Source: an uncultured Clostridia bacterium (GTDB lineage: Bacteria; Bacillota; Clostridia; Christensenellales; CAG-917). From it: a stretch of 63,099 bases of DNA. The DNA lies in assembly GCA_944332995.1 (NCBI GenBank), contig CALVKR010000002.1, positions 1-63,099 of the forward strand, read 5' to 3'. The translations under genes and the position numbers were made by a program. Below the pieces are notes generated by a model that did no database searches, had not been told where the DNA came from, and saw only the letters and a list, made by a program, of their open reading frames with translations. How positions within the stretch are numbered: position 1 is the first letter of the stretch; each line of letters starts with the position of its first letter. Of this stretch, positions 51,564 through 62,016 are shown piece by piece.

Positions 51564-53765
51564 TTACTGTTCCATAAACGCTTTTTTTACAACCGTGTTT
51601 CCCACCGTCAGTCCGCATTCATTTTCGATATAGGGCACTATCTCGTAAGTTACGACGCCTTTGCCGTTTGGGCAATCTTCTATAGTTACTTTGCCGCTTT
51701 TATCTTTTACCGTAGCAATCTTTTCCGCCGTGTCTACAACTCTGTATACGTCATAGCTGTAAACTTCTTTTGCTTGAAATTCGATTTTGCACACGCCGTT
51801 TATTTTGTCCGTTTCCAGCTTAAAATCGTCAAGTTTTATTTTATCAAAAACAGTCGAAACCTCTTTGGGTGTATTGCTTTTTTTGAACAGTTCCGTTTTT
51901 CTGTATTTTTGAGGAGTGGAAACTCCTGCCAATTTGACGCTTTTGTCCGTTTCGAGAGCATAGGCATCAACCTCGAGCGAGACGACGTCCTCGGACATTA
52001 TAAACGGAAATGGCGACGAGCCGTCGTATATTTTTTCGTATATTTTTCTTGCCGATATTGTCGAGCCTTGTCCACCGCTTTCGACGATATCCTTGCCGTA
52101 GTGCCACACGACAACGGTGTGCTCGCTCGTATACGACGCATTTACTGCGTCCGTATTTTTCCCCGACACGGAAGCCGTTCCCGTTTTTGACGCAACGTCG
52201 TAGGGCAGAGCGGAAAGCGATTTAGCCGTTCCTGACTTTGACGTTTCTATAAGCATATCCGTCATCAAAAAACAGCTGGCCTCGTCAAATACCTTCGTTT
52301 TCCGACCGTCAAAATTCCACACTTCTTTGCCGTTTGAATTTGTCATTTTTTCAATATATGACGACTTGCCGTAACCTCCTCCCAAAGCCAGCGTCAAATA
52401 GCCGTCAGCGAGCTGTTTTGCCGTTATTCCGTCGGTAACCGTTCCGAGCGCAAGCGACAACGTTTCGTCCGCTTTGACGGTTTCTATTCCCATCTTGTTT
52501 AAATAATCGATAGATTTAGGAACGGTCAGATAGCTTAAAGTTTTGACCGCAACGCTGTTCATCGATTTCTTTACCGCCTCTTTAACGCTTGTCCAACCGT
52601 AGTAAACGTCGTTATAGTTTTTCGGCGAGAAATCTCCAAAATTTGTCTTTTCGTCCTTGATGGCCGTTGACGGATAAACGACGTTCTCGGCAAGGGCGGG
52701 AGTATAAACGCAAATCGGTTTCAGAGTCGACCCGGGTTGTCTTTTCCACACCTTTCTGTCCGTAGAAAAATGAGCGCTTACTCCGCTTGTGAAATTGTCA
52801 ATCACGACTGCGCAACCTGCGGTATCTTCTTTTTTATAAAGCGATTTATCGGACAGAATTTGAGATATTTCAGTTTGCAATTCGTCATCGTAAAAGGTGT
52901 ATACCTTTAATCCGAGGTTGTCCAATTCATAATCGGTGCAACCGATAATTTCCTTTATTTGCTCACGGCATCTTTTCACGTAAAACTCTCTTGCCGAAAC
53001 CTTTTTGGTATCGTCGGTCAGCACCAGCTTTTCCGCTATCGACTCTTTATAAACTTCGTCGGAAATTTTTCCCTGCTCACGCATTAAAGAAAGCACTACG
53101 TTTCTTCGTTTGGTCGAATTTTCTATACTGTTTTTAGGGGAATATCTTGACGGATTTTTAATAATGCCTGCCAAAGTCGCACACTGAGCAACAGTCAACT
53201 CGTCAAGCTCCTTCCCGAAATAGAGTGTGGCGGCGTCTTTTACGCCGTATAAGCCTGCGCCGAAATATATGACCGAAAGATACATAGCCATTATTTCTTC
53301 TTTTGAATAATTCTTTTCCACCTCTTTGGCTATCGCCATTTCGCTCAGCTTTCTTTTGAGGCTTTTTTCCTGCGTCAAGTGCGTGTTTTTTACAAGTTGC
53401 TGCGTTATCGTCGAGGCTCCTTCTTTAAGACTTCCCGATTTAAGGTTGGAAATCAATGCCCCGAATACCCGTCTGTAGTCAACTCCTTTATGCTCGTAAA
53501 ACCGCTTATCTTCAATCGCCACGAAAGCGTCGGACAGACTTTTAGGGATATCGTCGGGGGATAGAGCAGGCGTGTTTTCAATCAGTATCTCTTTGCCGTA
53601 TTTATCGTAAAATACAGGTTGTGCGTTAGCGGTAGGCAAAAGCGACTTTTTAAGGCTCGCATCGGAAGTTACGCACGCCACCCATATGCCGAATCCGAGA
53701 CAAAGAAGCAATACAGCCGCAAAAAGTATGATAAATACCGTTAAGATAATTTTTTTTACCGTCAT
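51564..53765 (-). CDS. Class A penicillin-binding protein (PBP1A type)
   Basis: 733 residues. A single N-terminal membrane helix (about 8-30) anchors an extracellular protein. The GT51 glycosyltransferase domain (about 55-230) has FVAIEDKRFYEHKGVDYRR and GASTITQQLVKN. The transpeptidase domain (about 310-590) has PGSTLKP (active Ser, SxxK), KSMNSVAVK (SxN) and ASKTGTAS (KTG). A C-terminal region of about 110 residues resembles a fibronectin-type module (VYSYDVYRVVDTAEK). It polymerises and crosslinks peptidoglycan. The frame extends to 53846, overlapping miaB, but those residues include the divergent promoter; the ATG at 53765 begins MTVKKIILT, giving a normal signal-anchor. It is transcribed alone, divergent from miaB. 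Confidence 0.93.
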   Translation of the reverse strand: MTVKKIILTVFIILFAAVLLLCLGFGIWVACVTSDASLKKSLLPTANAQPVFYDKYGKEILIENTPALSPDDIPKSLSDAFVAIEDKRFYEHKGVDYRRVFGALISNLKSGSLKEGASTITQQLVKNTHLTQEKSLKRKLSEMAIAKEVEKNYSKEEIMAMYLSVIYFGAGLYGVKDAATLYFGKELDELTVAQCATLAGIIKNPSRYSPKNSIENSTKRRNVVLSLMREQGKISDEVYKESIAEKLVLTDDTKKVSAREFYVKRCREQIKEIIGCTDYELDNLGLKVYTFYDDELQTEISQILSDKSLYKKEDTAGCAVVIDNFTSGVSAHFSTDRKVWKRQPGSTLKPICVYTPALAENVVYPSTAIKDEKTNFGDFSPKNYNDVYYGWTSVKEAVKKSMNSVAVKTLSYLTVPKSIDYLNKMGIETVKADETLSLALGTVTDGITAKQLADGYLTLALGGGYGKSSYIEKMTNSNGKEVWNFDGRKTKVFDEASCFLMTDMLIETSKSGTAKSLSALPYDVASKTGTASVSGKNTDAVNASYTSEHTVVVWHYGKDIVESGGQGSTISARKIYEKIYDGSSPFPFIMSEDVVSLEVDAYALETDKSVKLAGVSTPQKYRKTELFKKSNTPKEVSTVFDKIKLDDFKLETDKINGVCKIEFQAKEVYSYDVYRVVDTAEKIATVKDKSGKVTIEDCPNGKGVVTYEIVPYIENECGLTVGNTVVKKAFMEQ

Positions 53766-53780
53766 AATCGTTTTTATTGT

Positions 53781-53808
53781 TTGTAAATTTAAGTTTTTAA
53801 TGTATAAT
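53781..53808 (+). promoter_or_regulatory. Promoter of miaB
   Basis: TTGTAA (53781-53786), 16-bp spacer, TATAAT (53803-53808), about 28 bp before the miaB ATG. It lies in the 70-bp divergent gap with the penicillin-binding protein gene. Confidence 0.65.
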
Positions 53809-53835
53809 ATTTTAATAACGAAAAAGGAAAAGACC

Positions 53836-55158
53836 ATGCACGGCAATTACTTTATACATACATACGGCTGTCAAATGAATCTGCACGAATCGGAAAAGGT
53901 GGCAGGCGTTTTAAATAGTTTGGGCTATGCCGCAACTGCCGACGAGGAAAAGGCGGATATCATCGTTTTCAACACTTGCTGCATAAGGGACACCGCCGAA
54001 AAAAGAGCGCTCGGAAATATCGGCGTCACTAAAAGGCTTAAAAAACAAAACAAAAACCTTATTATTGTCGTTTTAGGTTGCATGACACAGCAGGACGGGG
54101 TAGCGGAAACTATAAGGCAAAAATATCCTTACGTAGATATAATTTTGGGCACAAGGAATATCGATTCTTTAAAAGACGCCTTAAAAGAAAAGCTCGAAGA
54201 CGGCAAAAAAACGCTTTTTAATTCCTTTAACGACGATTATCTCGTAAAAGACGAAAAACTGCCTATCTTCCGTGACAGTTTCCCCAACGCTTGGGTAAAC
54301 ATTATTTACGGCTGCAACAACTTTTGCACTTACTGCATCGTACCTTACGTCAGAGGCAGGGAGATAAGCCGCAAACAATGCGACGTCATCGACGAAGTTA
54401 AAAAGTGCGTTGACGACGGGTTTAAAGAGATAACTCTTTTAGGTCAAAACGTAAATTCATACGGAAACGACTTATCCGACGGGACGAGTTTTGCCTCGCT
54501 TCTCGAACAAATAGACAAAATCGAGGGCAAGTTCAGAGTCAGGTTTATGACATCGCATCCTAAGGATTTAACTCAAGACGTTGTGGATATCATTGCCGGT
54601 TCGGATAAAATCTGCAACAATATCCATCTTCCCGTTCAGGCAGGGTCCGACAAAGTCCTAAAGGATATGAACAGAAAATACACCCGTGAAAAATATATCT
54701 CTTTGGTGGAAATGATAAAAAACAAAATCCCCAATGCCGGTATCACAACGGACATAATGGTCGGATTTCCCACGGAAACGGACGAGGACTTTTTGCAAAC
54801 CGTCGACCTTGTAAAACAATGCCGTTTTTCAAATGCGTTTACGTTTGTATACTCTCCGAGAAAGGGCACTCTTGCCGCAAAAATGCCTCAGCTCGAATAT
54901 TCTATAAAACAGGCAAGAATTATGGAGCTTATAAAACTGCAAAACTCAATTACCAAAGAGCTGTCAAACGGATACAAAGGCAAAACGTATGAAATACTCG
55001 TCGAAGACTATCAGCCCAAGCTGGACGGATATATCTGCGGAAGAACGGACTGCGGACGGCTTGTATCTTTTAAAGGCGATAAAAGCCTGATAGGGGAATT
55101 CGTCAACGTTGAGATACAGTCGGCAAAATCCGCTTCTTTGTTCGGCAAAATCGTATAA
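53836..55158 (+). CDS. miaB: tRNA-2-methylthio-N6-isopentenyladenosine synthase MiaB
   Basis: A 440-residue radical-SAM methylthiotransferase acting after MiaA on tRNA A37. The N-terminal UPF0004 domain has its three cluster Cys in YGCQMNLHESE, NTCCIRDTA and LGCMTQQ. The radical SAM motif is YGCNNFCTYCIVPYVRGRE (about 155-173), and the C-terminal TRAM domain (about 375-440) closes the protein. The frame extends upstream to 53686, but AAGGAAAAG lies just before the ATG at 53836 and the promoter is at 53781, fixing the start. It heads the miaB-mutS-mutL-miaA run; the other isopentenylation enzyme of the same pathway, miaA, is 5.6 kb downstream. Confidence 0.96.
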   Translation: MHGNYFIHTYGCQMNLHESEKVAGVLNSLGYAATADEEKADIIVFNTCCIRDTAEKRALGNIGVTKRLKKQNKNLIIVVLGCMTQQDGVAETIRQKYPYVDIILGTRNIDSLKDALKEKLEDGKKTLFNSFNDDYLVKDEKLPIFRDSFPNAWVNIIYGCNNFCTYCIVPYVRGREISRKQCDVIDEVKKCVDDGFKEITLLGQNVNSYGNDLSDGTSFASLLEQIDKIEGKFRVRFMTSHPKDLTQDVVDIIAGSDKICNNIHLPVQAGSDKVLKDMNRKYTREKYISLVEMIKNKIPNAGITTDIMVGFPTETDEDFLQTVDLVKQCRFSNAFTFVYSPRKGTLAAKMPQLEYSIKQARIMELIKLQNSITKELSNGYKGKTYEILVEDYQPKLDGYICGRTDCGRLVSFKGDKSLIGEFVNVEIQSAKSASLFGKIV

Positions 55159-55564
55159 AATCATACCTTTGCACCCATGCGACAACGTTAAACTCCGTAA
55201 ATTGTCTGGCGCACAAAATAACCGTAAAGATATAATGGGCGGCAATATGACAAAACACACTGCCGAAAGTGTAGTGCGCCACATAAAATCAAATAAATGC
55301 CAAACGCCTTATCCTTAAGCCGTAAAGTTTTATAAAAAAAGCGTTTGTTGACAAACAAAATGCGCATGCCGGTTTCGGCATACGATAAACTTTATATAAG
55401 TTTAAGGCAAGCGATATGCGCTTTAATTAAAGGCGAACATTGCCATGAACTTATACTTAACAAGCCAAAAATATTTTGCTTTAAATATAAAAATTATACA
55501 GAATATAACAAGAATATAAACCAGAATTAAACAGAATATAAACAGTTTACAAAAGGATAAAAAA
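55159..55564 (+). other. Gene-free spacer between miaB and mutS
   Basis: 405 bp. Its first third is less AT-rich than the other spacers and has small hairpins (GCACACTGCCGAAAGTGTAGTGC-like around 55257-55278; ATGCCG/CGGCAT at 55363-55382). The last 80 bp repeat AGAATATAA-type words. No gene, riboswitch or terminator of confidence was found. Confidence 0.4.
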
Positions 55565-58147
55565 ATGTCAAGCCCTAAAAACAATCCGAAACTTTCGCCG
55601 ATGATGCGAAGATACTTTGAGATTAAACAAAATTACGAAGACGCCATTTTGCTTTTCCGTTTAGGCGATTTTTATGAGATGTTTTTTGACGACGCAATTA
55701 AGGCGTCAAAAGCGCTCGACCTCACGTTGACGGGCAGAGATTGCGGATTATCGGAAAGGGCGCCTATGTGCGGCGTTCCTTATCACGCCGTCGACTCGTA
55801 CATAAGAAAACTTATAGAGCAGGGTTTCAGGGTGGCTATTTGCGAACAACTCGAAGACCCTAAAACGGCAAAAGGACTTGTCGACAGGGACGTTGTAAGA
55901 GTCATCACGAAAGGCACGATAATGGAAGACACTATATTGGACGAAAAAAGTTCAAATTATCTCGCTTCCGTCTATCTCGAAGAACAAGGTTTCGGCATTG
56001 CCTGGACGGATATTTCCACAGGCGAATTTTGCATTTTTGAAGACGATGACGTATCGAATATCGACAGCATACTGTCGGCAGTTTCTCCGTCGGAAACCGT
56101 TTGCGGCTTTTCAAATTATAAGCAGGTAAATACTCTTGCGTTTTTCAATCAGAACGACAACGTGCTCCGTGCCGTGTTGGACAGCGCATTCAAATTCGAT
56201 AATGCCTGCGGCTCATTGATGGAGCAGTATAAAGTAAGCACCTTGAAAAGTTTTGAATGCGAAGATAAATCGTTTGCCGTAAGGGCGGCAGGCGGCCTTT
56301 TGGAATATCTTAAGGAAACGCAAAAGAGAATACTTTCTCAATTGCGTACCGTAAAACTTGTCAAAAACAATTCCTTTATGGTTTTGGACGGCAACACAAA
56401 GAGAAATCTCGAACTTGTCCAAAGGGCAAAAGACGGAAAAAGAAACGGCTCGCTCCTTTCCGTCCTCGATAAATGCGAAACGAATATGGGCTCGAGATAC
56501 CTCAAAAGACTTATCGAGCAACCGCTTCAAAATCTTGACGAAATAAGGGCAAGGCAGGCGGCAACGGCTTGTTTATACGAAAACATTTCTAAAAACGAGG
56601 CTTTAAAAGAATACTTGGCTCAGGTTTCCGACCTTGAAAGACTGACGGCAAAGATTGCATACGGTTCGGTGTCGCCTAAGCATTGCATCGCCATAAAGAC
56701 AACACTAAAGGCAATACCGCACATAAAACAGGTTTTATCCGATTGTGGCTCGCAATTTTTGGAAAGTCAGGCAAATTCGCTCGACAGCCTTGATTATATC
56801 GCCGATTTGATCGATCGTGCCATTGACGAGAACAAGGCAGGAAATAAAGACGGCGGTTTTATTGCAGATTCCTATAACGAGGAACTAAAAAATCTTCGTC
56901 ATATTAAAGAGAGTGCCAAAATCTGGCTTTCCAACCTCGAAGCGGAAGAAAGGGAGCAGACAGGCATTAAAACGCTAAGGGTTGGATATAACAGAATTTT
57001 CGGCTATTATATCGAAGTATCAAAATCATTTGCCGATAAAGTGCCTTACACCTATCAAAGAAAGCAAACGCTGACCACCGGCGAACGTTTTATCACTCCG
57101 GAGCTTAAAGAAATAGAAGAAAAAATTCTTACCGCAGACGAAAAAGCCATTCGTCTTGAAACGCAACTCTATTCCGAAATTAAAGAAGAACTGCTTAAAG
57201 TAGTTCCCAATCTTCAAACCAACGCTTTGGCTCTCGCTCAAATTGACATATCAAATTCTCTTGCGACTGTCGCATCGCTTAACAGATATTGCCGACCTTC
57301 TTTTGTCGAAAGCGGAAACGTCATAGAAATCAAAAACGGAAGGCATCCTGTTGTCGAGAAAGTTTCGGGCGGGCTCGATTATATTCCCAACGATACTTAT
57401 CTCAACGGTGAAGATTCAAGAACCATGATAATCACGGGACCGAATATGGCAGGCAAAAGCACGTATATGCGTCAGGTGGCGCTCATTGTCCTTATGGCGC
57501 ACATCGGAAGTTTCGTTCCTGCCGACAGCGCAAAAATTTCTGTCGTCGACAGAATTTTCACCCGTATCGGCGCTTCCGACGACCTTAGTAGCGGACAGAG
57601 TACCTTTATGGTAGAAATGATTGAAGTAGCCACCATATTAAACAACGCTACAAGCAAAAGCCTTATTTTGTTAGACGAGATAGGCAGAGGAACGTCTACG
57701 ATAGACGGACTAAGCATCGCTTGGGCAGTTATGGAAGAAATCAACGACAACGTGAAAGCCAACACTTTGTTTGCCACTCACTTTCATGAGCTCGCCGCTT
57801 TAAACAAAGTGGAAGGCATTAAAATTTATAAGGTTTTGGTAAAGGAGTTAAACGACACGGTTTTATTCCTGCACAAAATAGCGGAGGGCGGAGCAAACAA
57901 AAGTTTCGGCATCGAAGTCGCACAGATAGCCGGCGTTCCGAGAAAAGTCGTCGAAAAGGCAAAGGCGGTCATGCGCTCTATAGAAAACGGCGACGCAAAG
58001 TTTGAGGCTGCGCCGTCGGACAGTCAAATATCTCAAAACCAATACTTTGAAGTGATAGAGGCGCTCAAAGATATCGACGTCAACAACTGCACTCCCGTCA
58101 ACGCTCTTTTACTCCTCACGGACTTAGTTAAAAAAGTCGGCGAATAA
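55565..58147 (+). CDS. mutS: DNA mismatch repair protein MutS
   Basis: 860 residues, full length. The N-terminal mismatch-recognition domain has LGDFYEMFFDDA (Phe-Tyr-Glu wedge, about residues 34-45). Connector, lever and clamp domains follow. The ATPase domain has GPNMAGKSTYMRQVALIVLMA (Walker A at about 625), SSGQSTFMVEM, LILLDEIGRGTSTIDG (Walker B) and ATHFHELA. The helix-turn-helix and dimer tail are present. MutS finds mismatches and recruits MutL. AAAGGA precedes the ATG by 5-6 nt. mutL follows after 63 bp. Confidence 0.97.
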   Translation: MSSPKNNPKLSPMMRRYFEIKQNYEDAILLFRLGDFYEMFFDDAIKASKALDLTLTGRDCGLSERAPMCGVPYHAVDSYIRKLIEQGFRVAICEQLEDPKTAKGLVDRDVVRVITKGTIMEDTILDEKSSNYLASVYLEEQGFGIAWTDISTGEFCIFEDDDVSNIDSILSAVSPSETVCGFSNYKQVNTLAFFNQNDNVLRAVLDSAFKFDNACGSLMEQYKVSTLKSFECEDKSFAVRAAGGLLEYLKETQKRILSQLRTVKLVKNNSFMVLDGNTKRNLELVQRAKDGKRNGSLLSVLDKCETNMGSRYLKRLIEQPLQNLDEIRARQAATACLYENISKNEALKEYLAQVSDLERLTAKIAYGSVSPKHCIAIKTTLKAIPHIKQVLSDCGSQFLESQANSLDSLDYIADLIDRAIDENKAGNKDGGFIADSYNEELKNLRHIKESAKIWLSNLEAEEREQTGIKTLRVGYNRIFGYYIEVSKSFADKVPYTYQRKQTLTTGERFITPELKEIEEKILTADEKAIRLETQLYSEIKEELLKVVPNLQTNALALAQIDISNSLATVASLNRYCRPSFVESGNVIEIKNGRHPVVEKVSGGLDYIPNDTYLNGEDSRTMIITGPNMAGKSTYMRQVALIVLMAHIGSFVPADSAKISVVDRIFTRIGASDDLSSGQSTFMVEMIEVATILNNATSKSLILLDEIGRGTSTIDGLSIAWAVMEEINDNVKANTLFATHFHELAALNKVEGIKIYKVLVKELNDTVLFLHKIAEGGANKSFGIEVAQIAGVPRKVVEKAKAVMRSIENGDAKFEAAPSDSQISQNQYFEVIEALKDIDVNNCTPVNALLLLTDLVKKVGE

Positions 58148-58210
58148 AAAGATACTCATTGCCACCAAAAACAAACAGTCACACAGGGTAAATAACAACG
58201 ATTAAAAATT

Positions 58211-60193
58211 ATGAATAAAATAAAACATTTATCTCCTAAAGTATTCAATATGATTGCCGCAGGCGAAGTAGTCGAAAGACCTTCGTCCGTAGTAAAGGAA
58301 CTTGTCGAAAACAGCCTTGACGCAGGTGCGTCAACCGTCGTTATCGAAATTTCAGAAGGCGGCACAAAACTTATCAAAGTATCCGATGACGGTTTCGGCA
58401 TGTCAAAGGAAGATTTAGCCATATGCACTTTGCCGCATACAACCAGCAAACTCTTTACCGCCGAGGATTTATCAAGTATATCCACTTTCGGTTTCAGAGG
58501 CGAGGCGCTTTCAAGCATAAACGCCGTGTCCAAACTCAAAATCACGACGGCGTCAAACGGCAATGCATACGAATACTCTAACGGGGAGATATCCGAGTCG
58601 TCGAGAAATCAAGGAACAACCGTTGAAATAAAAGATTTGTTTTACAATACTCCTGCCAGGCTAAAATTTTTAAAAGCACACAAGACGGAGGAAAGATACG
58701 TCGAAGAAACTGTTTCGCACCTTATCCTTGCCAATCCCGACGTTTCGTTTACCTTGGTAGCCGACGGCAAAACGGTTATAACCTCAAGCGGAAAGGGAGC
58801 CGTAAACGCTTTGTATTCCGTATTCAAAAATAATGCTTCAAAATTTTTAGAATTAAACTTCTCAAAAGATAATTTCAAACTTTCGGGATTCATTTCTTCT
58901 CCGCAATTAACCAGACCGTCAAGAAGCGGTCAGGTGATTATCATAAACGGCAGGGTGGTTACAGATTCCAAAATTACAGTCGCAGTCGAAAAGGCCTACG
59001 GCACAGCGCTCATGAAGCATTGTTTTCCGCTATACGTCCTCTCGGCACTGATGCCGTTTGATTCTGTCGACGTCAACGTTCATCCGCAAAAGTCAGAAGT
59101 AAGATTTGAAAATCCGGACAAAGTGTTTTCGTTATTCTATGCCGGCGTCACTCAAACGCTGAGGAACAACACCGATATCTTCACATTAGATTCTTTATCG
59201 AAAAGCGAAAACCAAAGCGGAAACTTATACGGAAGCGTAAACGAAAGGGGGAACGCACCACTAAACGCCGTTTCCGACAAAAGGGCAGATACAACCGAAA
59301 ACTACGTCGTCAAACCAAAAAGCGAAAGTCTTTTTACGACATCAAACGGCACAACTAAAACAGATGAAATATTTGCCTGTCAATCGAAAACAGACAGGGC
59401 GGATATCCATTCCGTTTTACAGCAAATTGCCGCATCATCTTTCGACGGCAAGTCGGCAAATATCTTTGCGGAGCCGAGCTCGTTTGATAAACAGATTTTC
59501 GACACTCCGATTGACACGTCAAACGACGATTTTAAAAGAGATAAAAACAGCGGCAGCAGTCGCACTCTCCCGTCAAGTGAAAATATCAAAAACGACGGCA
59601 ACTGCGACGGCAACGCTTCAACTAACGGGGACGTCAAAATTTTATGCTCTCTGTTTGATACGTATTTACTTTTAAGACAAGGCGAAAAATATTATCTCGG
59701 CGACCAGCACGCAATCCACGAGAGAATCTTATACGACTCGCTTGTAAAATCTATACAAAATGAAAAGGTTCAATCTCAGCCGATGCTGTTCTCGTATACA
59801 GAAACGCTGTCAGCCGAGGAATCGGAAAAAATTTCCCGCCTTTTACCCGAATTGAAACGGTTAGGATTTGAAATTGCCCTCAACGGAAAAGAAATTGAGG
59901 TGATTGCAATTCCCGCAATTATGACAAATCTAAAAATCAAACAGTTTCTTCACGAAATAATCTCAAGCGTCAAAACCCAATTGAGCACTACGGATTTCCT
60001 GTTTGAAAAAATATGCCAAACGGCATGTAAAGCCGCAATAAAAGCAGGGTATGGCTTCAACGAAAACCAGCTCGAATCTTTGGCGGCTTATATAAATTCG
60101 CACGGACTACCCACACAATGTCCGCACGGCAGACCTGCCGTTATAGAAATAACAAAATCAGGGCTTGAAAAACTGTTTAAAAGAATAGTTTAA
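58211..60193 (+). CDS. mutL: DNA mismatch repair protein MutL
   Basis: 660 residues. The GHKL ATPase domain (about 1-330) has VVERPSSVVKELVENSLDAGAS, DDGFGMSKEDL and TFGFRGEALSSI. A long polar linker (about 340-470) follows. The C-terminal domain has GDQHAIHERILYD, the metal-binding motif of endonuclease-type MutL, and CPHGRP near the end, so it is probably a nicking enzyme as in bacteria without MutH. MutL nicks DNA after MutS binding. No ribosome site stands before the ATG at 58211. The stop codon TAA is inside a GTTTAA string that begins the repeat array downstream. Confidence 0.96.
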   Translation: MNKIKHLSPKVFNMIAAGEVVERPSSVVKELVENSLDAGASTVVIEISEGGTKLIKVSDDGFGMSKEDLAICTLPHTTSKLFTAEDLSSISTFGFRGEALSSINAVSKLKITTASNGNAYEYSNGEISESSRNQGTTVEIKDLFYNTPARLKFLKAHKTEERYVEETVSHLILANPDVSFTLVADGKTVITSSGKGAVNALYSVFKNNASKFLELNFSKDNFKLSGFISSPQLTRPSRSGQVIIINGRVVTDSKITVAVEKAYGTALMKHCFPLYVLSALMPFDSVDVNVHPQKSEVRFENPDKVFSLFYAGVTQTLRNNTDIFTLDSLSKSENQSGNLYGSVNERGNAPLNAVSDKRADTTENYVVKPKSESLFTTSNGTTKTDEIFACQSKTDRADIHSVLQQIAASSFDGKSANIFAEPSSFDKQIFDTPIDTSNDDFKRDKNSGSSRTLPSSENIKNDGNCDGNASTNGDVKILCSLFDTYLLLRQGEKYYLGDQHAIHERILYDSLVKSIQNEKVQSQPMLFSYTETLSAEESEKISRLLPELKRLGFEIALNGKEIEVIAIPAIMTNLKIKQFLHEIISSVKTQLSTTDFLFEKICQTACKAAIKAGYGFNENQLESLAAYINSHGLPTQCPHGRPAVIEITKSGLEKLFKRIV

Positions 60194-60287
60194 ATTTGCT
60201 ATACCCATTATAGTTTAAACTCATCTATAGTTTAAACTCATCTATAGTTTAAACTCATCTAAACAGTTTAAACTCATCAAACATAAG
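60189..60287. repeat. 17-bp GTTTAAAC tandem array after mutL
   Basis: Units at 60214, 60231 and 60248 (TTTAAACTCATCTATAG, 17 bp) and 60267, with an outlying diverged copy at 60189 that contains the mutL stop. Period and the TTTAAAC core equal those of the def-fmt array, but the other half of the unit differs. The rest of the spacer to 60759 is AT-rich; an imperfect hairpin at about 60507-60533 (AAGGAAAAA / TTTTTTTCCTT) may be a terminator. Confidence 0.85.
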
Positions 60288-60759
60288 ACCGGTTTTAAAA
60301 TGCTTCGAAAAGGCAAAACACCAAACGCTTGCCTAAAATAAAAGAACGCAAGCTAAATAAAAACAAACTAATCGATAAAATTAAATATAAAATATAATAA
60401 AACCTTCGTGGCAATATCGTTAGTTATCCTCAATGCAAATTTATCCTATTATATTTCGATAAATTGGCAAACTTCTATAAAAAATTCCGTTTTGTAGAAT
60501 AGTTGAAGGAAAAATAGCGTCTTTTTTTCCTTAAAAATCAAAAAAAAGATAGCAAAAACCCAGAGATAATAGAACGGATAACAAGATATATATATCAACA
60601 GCGAATAAGTAAAAGTTCCAAACAGGTTTAAACCGCAGTTTTAAACTGTAAAATAATGCGGAAAATCATTGTCGGATATTTTATCCGCAGACAATCGGCT
60701 CGCAATGAGGAAATTGCATGTCCGCCAAAATTGTCAGCTAAAATTTTAATGAGGCTTAA

Positions 60760-61659
60760 ATGAACAAAAACAAAGTCATTTTTATTGTAGGACCGACAGC
60801 GTCGGGTAAATCGGATATGGCGATGTCTATTGCCAAAACTTTCGACTGCGAAATAATATCCTGCGATTCTATGCAAATTTATAAGGGATTGAATATAGGC
60901 ACCGCAAAAGAGAGCGAGGAAAACAGACAAAAAGTCAAACATTATTTAATTGACGTCGTAAACTTCGACGAAGAGTTTTCCGTTGCGCAATTCCAAAAAC
61001 TTGCGTTTGAAGCGATGGACGAGATATGGCAAAAGGGAAAAACACCGCTCATTGTCGGTGGAACGGGGCTTTACGTCGAATCTCTCTTAAAGCCTTTGTC
61101 ATTTTCTAATACGGATAAAGACACGGCTATAAGAGAGCAGCTAAAAAATGATTTAGAAAAATACGGCGCCGTCGAGTTATTCAGACGGCTTTCAGAAGTC
61201 GATAGCGAAACGGCAAAAAAACTTTCCGTAAACGATACCAAACGCGTGATAAGAGCGCTCGAAATTTTTTATAAAACAGGCAAGCCCAAATCTCAATTGC
61301 AGGACGAAACGCAAAAGCCCAATTTTGATTACCTGATGATAGCACTCGATATGGACAGAGCGTTGCTTTACGAAAGAATAAATAAAAGAGTAGACAACAT
61401 GATAATGAAAGGGCTCGTTCAGGAAGCAATGTCCGTTGACAACTTTGGTTATCAATCTATGCAGGCTATCGGATATAAGGAATTTAAAGATTACAACGGC
61501 TTTAATCTTTTTGAAGTTACCGAAAAAATAAAAAAGAACACAAGAAACTACGCAAAGAGGCAGCTGACATGGTTCAGGCGTTACAAGGAAGCGAATTGGA
61601 TTAACGCTTTTGACGAACTGACAGCGTCAAAACTCGTTGAAAATTTCTTAAAATCGTAG
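60760..61659 (+). CDS. miaA: tRNA dimethylallyltransferase MiaA
   Basis: A 299-residue enzyme that adds the isopentenyl group to A37 of tRNAs reading UNN codons, the substrate for MiaB. It has the P-loop VGPTASGKSDMAMSIA (about 8-23), SCDSMQIYKGLNIGTAK (catalytic Asp, about 33-49), the HYLIDV segment, LIVGGTGLYVESLL and QAIGYKEF in the swinging domain. Length is normal. ATGAGG lies ahead of the ATG at a suitable distance. hfq, which follows miaA in many Firmicutes, is missing here; the next gene is the YnbB-like lyase. Its dimethylallyl donor would come from the MEP pathway that starts with dxs in this window. Confidence 0.96.
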   Translation: MNKNKVIFIVGPTASGKSDMAMSIAKTFDCEIISCDSMQIYKGLNIGTAKESEENRQKVKHYLIDVVNFDEEFSVAQFQKLAFEAMDEIWQKGKTPLIVGGTGLYVESLLKPLSFSNTDKDTAIREQLKNDLEKYGAVELFRRLSEVDSETAKKLSVNDTKRVIRALEIFYKTGKPKSQLQDETQKPNFDYLMIALDMDRALLYERINKRVDNMIMKGLVQEAMSVDNFGYQSMQAIGYKEFKDYNGFNLFEVTEKIKKNTRNYAKRQLTWFRRYKEANWINAFDELTASKLVENFLKS

Positions 61660-62016
61660 ATAAATTCGCTTTTTTGAGTATACATTTATAAAAAATGGCG
61701 TTTTATAGAATTGTTTTGCCTGTTTTTAAGCAAACAAAGCACAATTTATTTATAAAAAGGCAACACGCACAACAATTAACGTAGCGTAAAAATTGTAAAA
61801 ATAATAAATAAGAGAAAAAACTAATCGCCGAATAAAATTGACCGTGAGCATAAAAGATAGGATATGGAGATTGAAAGATTGATATAAGGATAAACGCTAC
61901 CCGGTAAAATAAAAAATAAAAAATAACACGATATCCAAACAATCGACCAATCTAAACCTTCGAGCCAATAAACGAATCATAAATATATAATCAAAAAAAT
62001 AATAATTAGAACAGAA

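Noticed and set aside
53766..53846. Longer N-terminus for the penicillin-binding protein
   Set aside because: The extra codons overlap the miaB promoter and start codon and lack a ribosome site; the ATG at 53765 gives a normal signal anchor.
55100..55320. Frames on both strands after miaB (about 70-106 codons)
   Set aside because: No ribosome sites and they overlap miaB or each other in antisense.
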